5,180 bases of DNA, from assembly GCA_947388575.1 (NCBI GenBank), contig CANDSI010000098.1, positions 1 to 5,180 on the forward strand. The letters run 5' to 3'. Below, in pieces: positions 1 to 5,180 of this stretch. Both the position numbers and the translations under genes were made by a program. The notes under the pieces were generated by a model, which was not told the origin of the DNA, made no database searches, and saw only the letters and a list, made by a program, of their open reading frames with translations. Position 1 is the first letter of the stretch, and every line of letters begins with the position of its first letter. This stretch comes from an uncultured Mycoplasma sp. Its GTDB lineage: Bacteria > Bacillota_I > Bacilli_A > RF39 > UBA660.

Positions 1-75
1 TCTTATGATAATGCTTTTATAGAATCTTTTTATAGAACATTAAAAAGAGAGCTTATAAAAATGGACAAGAATTAA
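1..75 (+). pseudogene. IS3-family transposase (OrfB) fragment, both ends missing
   Basis: The frame starting at base 1 reads SYDNAFIESFYRTLKRELI, then stops at 73-75. This is the conserved last part of the DDE integrase core of IS3-family OrfB transposases, which cut and join DNA for insertion sequence movement. The Glu in DNAxxES is the third catalytic acid of the DDE triad. Family members normally continue about 40-50 residues past the KREL motif and end near a terminal inverted repeat; neither is seen here. After about base 50 the sequence instead matches an ATPase gene in another frame, so the IS copy is cut off at its 3' end. The 5' part lies outside the window. The family call is firm; the IS subgroup cannot be given. 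Confidence 0.85.
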
Positions 76-638
76 AAAATAAACTTAAGACTCCTTTATC
101 GATAGCACCTATATACAATTCTTATTATGATAACCCATATGAATTTATACATAAATTGCGTGATGCTGGTATTTCAAAAGGCGATATATACAAATCATTA
201 ATTAATTTTGATGTAAATGTAGTAAATGAAAAAGGAAATAATTTATCAGGAGGCGAAAGAGCTGAATATAATTTGTTAAGGGAGATAAAAGGATCAGAAC
301 AATATGACATTTTACTTTTAGATGAACCAGAAGCATCATTTGATAATCCATTTATAAAAGATTATATCATTGATATAATAAAAGAAATTTCTCAAAAAAC
401 AACAGTATTTATAACCACACACAACAATTCTTTAGGAATTTTAATTAAACCTAATAAATTAATTTATACTTCTAATGAAGATATTTTTAAAGTTTATACT
501 GGAGAATTTGGAAGTAAAAATTTAACTACTATAAATGGTGATTCTATAATTAGTTATGACACAATTATGGAAGTGATGGAAGCTGGAGAAAACGCTTACA
601 ATGAAAGGAATCAAATATATGAAAGTTTTAAAAATTGA
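54..638 (+). pseudogene. C-terminal fragment of a TrlF-like AAA/ABC-type ATPase
   Basis: The frame is open from 36 to the stop at 636-638. It holds the C-terminal nucleotide-binding half of an SMC/ABC-like ATPase: an LSGGER signature at 243-260, a Walker B with catalytic Glu in ILLLDEPEASFDN (Asp codon 321, Glu codon 324), and an H-loop THNNSLG (His codon 420). The sequence around these motifs and the ending EAGENAYNERNQIYESF resemble the end of TrlF-family proteins, which are large and combine an N-terminal PHP phosphoesterase domain with this ATPase. That assignment is from memory. The Walker A and everything upstream are missing, replaced by IS3 sequence. A TTG at 156 could serve as a start, but it has no Shine-Dalgarno site and homologous sequence extends upstream of it. 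The fragment alone could not bind ATP normally. Confidence 0.7.
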
Positions 639-1023
639 AAATAAAAAATGTTACTATTCTATAGATGGAATAAATTATACGAAAATAACCGATATTACAA
701 AGGATGATATTTATAATATTTTAAGTATTATTTATAGCACGGATGATTATACTTTAGATCTTGTTGAAGAACAAACTGAGATAGAAAATGATGTTGAAAA
801 ACTTATCTACACTAACATTTGTAATCAAATTCAAACATTTATTGAAAATATAGAAAATTTAAAAAATGAAGTAGATAGTGAATTAAGTGAGTTATTACAA
901 AAATATCAATTAGAAGAAAATGAAAGACCGATAGAATCCATTCTTGGTATTGTAAGTGAAGATACAATAAATGAAAATGATTTTCACAATGAAGAAAAAG
1001 TAGCAGTAGGTGTTGGTGAATGA
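619..1023 (+). CDS. hypothetical acidic protein, 134 aa, coupled to the ATPase gene
   Basis: I do not recognise a function. The protein begins MKVLKIENKKCYYSIDG, like a group of small Bacillota proteins that open with a short beta-strand-rich segment containing a SIDG-type turn. A helical, Glu/Asp/Lys-rich middle (roughly residues 50-105) could form a coiled coil. The ATG at 619 is preferred over the one at 601 because AAAGGA at 604-609 sits nine bases before it. The gene overlaps the ATPase stop (638) by 20 bases, which suggests translational coupling and a shared role with that ATPase. Its own stop (1021-1023) overlaps the next ATG in ATGA. No signal peptide or membrane segment is visible. 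It appears intact although its upstream partner is broken. Confidence 0.7.
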   Translation: MKVLKIENKKCYYSIDGINYTKITDITKDDIYNILSIIYSTDDYTLDLVEEQTEIENDVEKLIYTNICNQIQTFIENIENLKNEVDSELSELLQKYQLEENERPIESILGIVSEDTINENDFHNEEKVAVGVGE

Positions 1024-1184
1024 ATATTATTAGAACAATAGACTTATGGACAGAACAACATGATAATCACTACGAATGTTTTAATGGTGCATTTATTGAT
1101 GGCTTTGAAAATGATAAAATTCCATTTGATAGTTATAAAATAATTAAGAATTGTAATTGTGAAATTTTAGTTGATAATAAATAA
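1020..1184 (+). pseudogene. N-terminal piece (54 codons) of an unrecognised gene interrupted by TAA
   Basis: The ATG at 1020 overlaps the previous stop as ATGA. The frame reads MNIIRTIDLWTEQHDNHYEC and continues to VDNK before a TAA at 1182-1184. The same frame then stays open past the stop through 1185-1661 and includes the downstream 138-residue ORF. The simplest reading is one gene of about 214 residues in the operon with the ATPase and the 134-residue gene, broken by a single nonsense change in an A+T-rich, slippage-prone stretch (TAATAAATAAATTAATATTAAT). A weak TAGGTG lies upstream of the start. The alternative is a genuine 54-residue protein. No family is recognised; the segment has several aromatic residues and a CNC near the end. 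Confidence 0.55.
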
Positions 1185-1247
1185 ATTAATATTAATAATA
1201 AACATAATGCTATCATATTTTATAAAAATAGTGTTCCGGTACGATTA

Positions 1248-1664
1248 ATGGTGATAAATAAAAATACTGATCTCAATAAGTGTATTAATTTAGCATTATC
1301 TCAACATTTTAAGGGATCTATATTAAAAGACTATTATGATGAAAATGATATAAAATATAAAGTAATTGATATGAGTGAAGAATCGATTTTTAAAGAAAAT
1401 GATAACATTAAGGCAGAAACAGATGTTGGATCTTGTGATAGATGGAATTTATTGTATTGTATGTTAAAAGGTAGTTATACAGAAAGCGAAACATCTTATG
1501 GTAATTTTCAAAGCGATAGATATGAATTTATACCTAATATATTTATAAAATATGAACTAACAACTGATACAGAAAAATTTGAAATAGAGCATAAATGTGC
1601 ATTTATCAACACTATAAAAACTAGATTAATTCCAATACAGGAAAATTCACCATTAACAAAATGA
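1248..1664 (+). pseudogene. C-terminal piece of the same unrecognised gene, or a separate 138-aa hypothetical protein
   Basis: This frame continues directly from the 54-codon ORF through the TAA at 1182-1184; codons 1185-1247 are all sense. The first ATG (1248) has no Shine-Dalgarno site in the bases before it (GTTCCGGTACGATTA), which argues against an independent start and for a broken longer gene. The protein is hydrophilic, with a distinctive segment GSCDRWNLLYCMLKGSY around residues 62-78 that looks like a folded core, and an IKYELT-containing beta-rich end. No catalytic motif, membrane segment or known family is recognised. The stop at 1662-1664 is 16 bases before the MBL gene, whose ribosome binding site begins at once. 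If 1248 is used as a start, a shortened protein may still be made. Confidence 0.55.
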
Positions 1665-1680
1665 AAAGGAGAAAAAGCGA

Positions 1681-2328
1681 ATGAAAATAAAGAAATATCC
1701 TCAATCATGTCTAATGATTGGAACAGATAATAAGAAAATTATAGTAGATGCAGGTAGTTTAAAATATCAAGATAAATTTTTAGAAGAATGGAAAAAAGCA
1801 GACATTATTTTAATAACTCATAAACATGGAGATCATATCAAAAGTGATGTGTTAAAAGATATAAATATTCCTATTTACTCTACTGAGGAAGTACAGAATA
1901 CATATCCTGAAATAAAGTTTAATATCATAAAAGAAAATGATATATTAGATTTTGATGATGTAAAAATTGAAGTAATAAAAGCCATCCATGGTTATAATCC
2001 ATTATTAAAAAATGGAGGTCAAGTATTTGAAAATGTAGGTTATATTATAGATGATGGACAACATAGATTATATATTACTAGTGATACTATTTGCTTCAAT
2101 AATGATTACAAAGCAGATGTTGTTGCTCTACCTGTAACAGCCCATGGACTTACTATGTCATCATTTGAAGCTTCATTATTTGCCAAAGAATTAGGTGCAA
2201 AATTAGTATTACCTATTCACATGGATAATGAAAAATACCCAACTGACACTGACTACATGAAGAAAAATTTTGAAAAGTTTGAAATCAATTACAGGGTTTT
2301 AGATATTGAAGAAGAAATAGAAATATAG
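1681..2328 (+). CDS. MBL-fold metal-dependent hydrolase, UlaG/UPF0173-like
   Basis: A 215-residue cytoplasmic protein with the metallo-beta-lactamase fold. The metal-binding motif HKHGDH is at residues 47-52 (H47, H49, D51, H52), after the typical strand-turn segment IIVDAGS (20-26) and ILITHKHGDH. Further likely ligands are H103 (AIHG), D135 (TSDT) and H180 (LPIHMDN), so the active site looks complete with two metals. Length and layout fit the small single-domain hydrolases related to UlaG lactonase and UPF0173; the substrate cannot be inferred. The start is set by AAAAGGAG at 1664-1671, nine bases upstream. The dehydrogenase gene follows after 13 bases, so the two are probably co-transcribed. 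No promoter of its own is evident in the short gap behind it. It is one of the few intact genes in the window. Confidence 0.88.
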   Translation: MKIKKYPQSCLMIGTDNKKIIVDAGSLKYQDKFLEEWKKADIILITHKHGDHIKSDVLKDINIPIYSTEEVQNTYPEIKFNIIKENDILDFDDVKIEVIKAIHGYNPLLKNGGQVFENVGYIIDDGQHRLYITSDTICFNNDYKADVVALPVTAHGLTMSSFEASLFAKELGAKLVLPIHMDNEKYPTDTDYMKKNFEKFEINYRVLDIEEEIEI

Positions 2329-2341
2329 GAGAAAAAAGAGT

Positions 2342-3378
<1,037 letters not shown>

Positions 3379-3424
3379 CTACTACCTTTATCTCTTTAAC
3401 TTATGTTTTTTAAATTGTGTACTT

Positions 3425-3454
3425 CCAAATCATAACCCCATTAAAAAGATTTGG
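3425..3454 (-). repeat. upstream leader hairpin
   Basis: An inverted repeat CCAAATC / GATTTGG (3425-3431 and 3448-3454) has 7 bp of stem and a 16-nt loop containing GGGG on the - strand. It falls in the leader transcribed from the 3484-3512 promoter, about 25-50 bases after the predicted start. It may be part of the attenuation structure; its role is inferred from position only. Confidence 0.45.
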
Positions 3455-3483
3455 TGAGTATTATTCCTTTGTTTTCGTTTAAT

Positions 3484-3512
3484 ATGATAAGGCTTTAAAG
3501 AGAAAAAGTCAA
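3484..3512 (-). promoter_or_regulatory. sigma-A-type promoter for the leader and recombinase
   Basis: On the - strand a -35 box TTGACT (3512-3507) and a -10 box TATCAT (3489-3484) are separated by exactly 17 bases. Each differs from consensus at one position. It begins 16 bases after the stop of the 95-residue gene and points to the recombinase. Transcription should start near 3477, leaving a leader of about 150 nt, which is long for such a gene. Confidence 0.65.
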
Positions 3513-3527
3513 TATCATTTGCTTATT

Positions 3528-3815
3528 TTAAGCCATATTCTTTATGTAATCTTCTAGTTCTACTAATTTAATTTTTTTACTTAAATTACCTATATAAATA
3601 TCAGTAGAGTAATTGAATGCTAGAAAAGTAATATTCTTTATAATGATTTTATGTGGTTCTAGGTAGTTTAAATTAGTATTGTTAATACGTTTGATACTAC
3701 CATTGATAATCTTTGGTGTAGTGTGGCAAAACTCACAAATAAACTCGATACGTTGTTTTAGACTACTTTCCATTTCTAACTCTTGTGTAGTAAACTTTAT
3801 CATAAAATTCGCCAT
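3528..3815 (-). CDS. hypothetical protein, 95 aa
   Basis: I do not recognise this protein. It begins MANFMIKFTTQELEMESSLKQRIEFICEFCHTT when split into its parts: a short amphipathic start, a charged helix, then a single CEFC (CxxC) pair near residues 27-30. The rest is beta-rich and ends with the lysine- and glutamate-rich segment KKIKLVELEDYI. With only one CxxC, a zinc site would need a partner or dimer. AAGGAAAGG precedes the ATG at 3815; an alternative start is the ATG four codons later (3803). The gene lies 29 bases beyond the tRNA-side terminator and is read in the same direction as the recombinase, which has its own promoter. No clear promoter lies in that short gap, so expression may depend on read-through. 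It could be a small mobile-element gene. Confidence 0.6.
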   Translation of the reverse strand: MANFMIKFTTQELEMESSLKQRIEFICEFCHTTPKIINGSIKRINNTNLNYLEPHKIIIKNITFLAFNYSTDIYIGNLSKKIKLVELEDYIKNMA

Positions 3816-3843
3816 CCTTTCCTTGTTAATTCTTTTGTAAACA

Positions 3844-3870
3844 CAAAAAAATCAACCCGAACGGATTGAT
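3844..3870 (-). terminator. intrinsic terminator of the tRNA-Gly transcription unit
   Basis: On the - strand the stem ATCAATCC / GGGTTGAT (3870-3863 with 3858-3851, one T-G pair) has a GTTC loop and is followed by a run of T (3851-3845). It lies 45 bases after the CCA end of the tRNA fragment, in the same direction. It is most simply the original terminator of the intact tRNA-Gly gene, which marks this side as the old chromosomal flank. Confidence 0.8.
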
Positions 3871-3915
3871 ATATATGTTAAGTTCAAACTATAAAAGTTC
3901 GAACAGAAACGTCAC

Positions 3916-3959
3916 TGGAGCAGGTGATGGGAATCGAACCCACGTTATCAGCTTGGAAG
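3916..3959 (-). tRNA. 3' half of tRNA-Gly(UCC): integration (att) core
   Basis: The - strand reads CTTCCAA (anticodon loop, UCC), anticodon 3' stem GCTGA, variable loop, T arm GTGGG-TTCGATT-CCCAT, acceptor strand CACCTGC, discriminator T and encoded CCA. This is the second half of a glycine tRNA. The matching acceptor 5' strand GCAGGTG and a proper anticodon 5' stem are absent, so it is not a functional gene. Tyrosine integrases often recombine at the anticodon loop of tRNA genes, leaving the intact gene at one end of the element and a 3'-half copy at the other. The integrase at 4206-5180 points towards this copy, so the element lies to the right and the flank to the left. The intact copy should be beyond the right edge of the window. 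Confidence 0.85.
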
Positions 3960-4057
3960 AACTTCTGCCACTGATATGATTTTATCATATTAATACTCTC
4001 ATAGCAAGCATTTTTTGGCGTATTTCCTAGCTTTTTAGTCGTTTTATTATCTTTTTT

Positions 4058-4117
4058 AATTAATTTTAATTTATACTAAAATTAATATTATTTAATATAA
4101 ATTAAAGTCAATTAATT
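4058..4117. repeat. nested A+T-rich inverted repeats in the att region
   Basis: An 11-bp inverted repeat TTTAATTTATA / TATAAATTAAA (4065-4075 and 4096-4106) surrounds a 20-bp A+T centre, and AATTAATT (4058-4065 and 4110-4117) flanks it outside. The match is exact, but the base composition makes partial symmetry likely by chance. Its place between integrase gene and att core would fit a bending-protein or accessory site. Confidence 0.4.
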
Positions 4118-4119
4118 AA

Positions 4120-4141
4120 TTTGGTACACGTTTGGTACACG
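4120..4141. repeat. tandem 11-bp direct repeats, probable integrase arm-type sites
   Basis: TTTGGTACACG occurs twice in a row (4120-4130 and 4131-4141) and a further TTT follows. The period is one helical turn, so both copies face the same side of the DNA. They are G/C-richer than their surroundings and lie between the integrase stop and the att core, where arm-type binding sites of tyrosine integrases are usually found. The repeat is seen; the binding role is inferred. Confidence 0.65.
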
Positions 4142-4172
4142 TTTTTTTGCTAACTTCTATTTTATTTTAAAT

Positions 4173-4203
4173 AAAAAAATGCTGTCACCAATAGGCGACA
4201 GCA
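4173..4203 (-). terminator. intrinsic terminator after the integrase gene
   Basis: On the - strand a 10-bp stem TGCTGTCGCC / GGTGACAGCA (one G-T pair) with loop TATT is followed by seven T (4179-4173). It begins two bases after the integrase stop codon. It would end integrase transcription before the att region. Among the hairpins in this window it is the strongest. Confidence 0.85.
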
Positions 4204-4205
4204 AA

Positions 4206-5180
4206 TTATATTTTTATACTTAAATCTTCTAATTCTTTAATCTGAACTTTTTGATATGAATTCTTAAACCCTTCAAAAAGTTTGTCTATTTCCTCTTCAT
4301 CAAGAATATCATCTATTTTTGATATTTTTTGAAACATAGGAAAAAGTTCCATAAAATAATCTTGGCATCTTGTTAACTCTTCTTCAAAATTATCATTATC
4401 TATATTTTTATTAGTAATCTTTTCTATTAATTCAATAGTTCTCTTTTTACTGAATATGCGACCAACACTTATACGATATAATTCTCCTATCGTAAAACCT
4501 AAACTATTGTGAAAAGCTTCGCTATATTTGTTAACTAGCTTTCTATCTTCATATAAGTTTGATTGATTATAATAAGAAAGTGTTGTTGCTGGTTTAGAAT
4601 GTCCACTTCTTGTCTGCACAGCCTTTATGTTTGGATTATCATTTAACATAAAAGTAACTGATGAATGTCTCAAGTTTTTCATTGGTACTTTATCTAATTT
4701 AATTTTGTCTCTAATTTTTTGCCAATCTTTAGAATACTGAGATGGAGCTATCCATTCTCCATCATAACCTGTAAAAATCAAATCTTCTTCATTAGCAACT
4801 ATACCACAAGCTTTTTTGAATACTATATATTTATTAAATAAGTCAATGCAATAATCACTAACTGCTAGTTCTCTTTCGCTATCCTTTGTTTTAAGTTTCT
4901 TAAGTCTTAATTCTCCATTTACTTTAACTAATGCCATTTCTGTTACAATGCTTTGTCGTTTTAATTTTACTCCCCCCAATTTAAGCCCACATATTTCTTC
5001 TATTCTTAATCCAGTCTCCAACATCAAATTAATAATAAAACGTGATCTTATTGTCTCATTATTTAGTTTTTCGATTGTATATTTTATTTCATTGTCTATT
5101 AAATATTTTTGTGGATTCGCTGTTGTTTGAGGTTTATTCTTTACCAACATAAACGGATTATCATCTATAATCTTTAATTC
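4206..5180 (-). CDS. tyrosine recombinase/integrase, 5' end outside the window
   Basis: The frame is open from the right edge (ELKIIDDNPFMLVKNKP), so the ATG at 5150 is internal and the N-terminal arm- and core-binding domains are missing from view. Numbering from that Met, the catalytic domain shows R49 in ETGLRIEEICGL, a beta-hairpin lysine at K87 or K89 (LKTKDSER), K-N-L-R at 158-161 where most relatives have H-D-L-R, H184 in SGHSKPATT, and the nucleophile Y194 (LSYY). The enzyme would catalyse integration and excision at the tRNA-Gly site 250 bases downstream. About 120 residues follow Y194, ending in an acidic helical segment; most phage-type integrases end within 20-40 residues. The stop is at 4206-4208, directly before a terminator. 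The family is certain; the type of element (ICE, prophage or island) is not. Confidence 0.92.
   Translation of the reverse strand, partial: ELKIIDDNPFMLVKNKPQTTANPQKYLIDNEIKYTIEKLNNETIRSRFIINLMLETGLRIEEICGLKLGGVKLKRQSIVTEMALVKVNGELRLKKLKTKDSERELAVSDYCIDLFNKYIVFKKACGIVANEEDLIFTGYDGEWIAPSQYSKDWQKIRDKIKLDKVPMKNLRHSSVTFMLNDNPNIKAVQTRSGHSKPATTLSYYNQSNLYEDRKLVNKYSEAFHNSLGFTIGELYRISVGRIFSKKRTIELIEKITNKNIDNDNFEEELTRCQDYFMELFPMFQKISKIDDILDEEEIDKLFEGFKNSYQKVQIKELEDLSIKI

Larger units (their letters stand above)
3960..4172. other. non-coding element end between att core and integrase
   Basis: No gene is seen in these 213 A+T-rich bases. Next to the core lies an inverted repeat ATATGAT-TTT-ATCATAT (3974-3990). 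On the - strand a possible promoter TTGCTA (4007-4002), 17 bases, TAAAAT (3984-3979) with TGA before the -10 would read outward through the att core; a second TTGACT is at 4111-4106 with only weak -10 candidates. The tandem repeats and the large inverted repeat are listed separately. The region probably holds integrase and accessory-protein binding sites. Confidence 0.5.

Noticed and set aside
156..158. TTG as true start of the ATPase ORF
   Set aside because: There is no Shine-Dalgarno site and the frame stays open with ATPase-like sequence back to about base 54.
125..310. 61-codon ORF on the - strand
   Set aside because: It lies wholly inside the ATPase fragment in another frame and has no ribosome site or recognisable motif.
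1508..1708. 66-codon ORF on the - strand
   Set aside because: It is antisense to the unrecognised gene and the MBL start, and its hydrophobic look follows from the A+T-rich complement.
3880..3904. Repeated AAGTTCAAAC / AAGTTCGAAC and palindrome GTTCGAAC
   Set aside because: Only two imperfect copies 15 bases apart, between tRNA end and terminator; not enough to call an operator or CRISPR-like repeat.
4041..4120. A+T-rich stretch as a possible replication origin
   Set aside because: There are no DnaA boxes, iterons or replication gene; its place between integrase and att core explains it better.
4948..5130. 60-codon ORF on the + strand
   Set aside because: It is antisense to the conserved catalytic domain of the tyrosine integrase.

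Overview
The window is about 70 percent A+T, uses ordinary stop codons including TGA, and has purine-rich Shine-Dalgarno sites (AAAGGA, AAAAGGAG). It also carries IS3, large-serine-recombinase and tyrosine-integrase genes. Together these suggest a low-GC Bacillota chromosome (Clostridia or a related gut lineage), in an accessory region with several broken genes. The genus cannot be read from the sequence.

Left part (1-2884, + strand). It opens with the last codons of an IS3-family transposase that run straight into the C-terminal part of a TrlF-like AAA/ABC-type ATPase. Then come a 134-residue acidic protein that overlaps the ATPase end, and an unrecognised gene split by one in-frame TAA. These look like the remains of one translationally coupled operon, possibly a defence operon (inference). 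An intact MBL-fold hydrolase and a short-chain dehydrogenase follow as a tight pair. The dehydrogenase loses its C-terminus at about 2863.

Middle part (2816-3870, - strand). The dehydrogenase break is fused to a serine recombinase that keeps only its catalytic domain. Upstream of the recombinase are a consensus promoter, a leader of about 150 nt with a hairpin, and a 16-codon leader ORF that overlaps a terminator hairpin. This has the layout of a transcription attenuator. Before it is an unrecognised 95-residue gene.

Right part (3844-5180, - strand). A 44-nt fragment is the 3' half of tRNA-Gly(UCC), from the anticodon loop to CCA, followed by a good terminator. To its right are tandem 11-bp repeats, A+T-rich inverted repeats, a terminator, and a tyrosine integrase that runs off the window. 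This is the end of an element integrated in a tRNA-Gly gene: the element lies to the right of 3959 and the old tRNA downstream flank lies to the left.

The layout suggests an integration hotspot: a tRNA-targeted element abuts a decayed island with a second recombinase, an IS remnant and truncated cargo. No CRISPR array, rRNA or complete tRNA is present.
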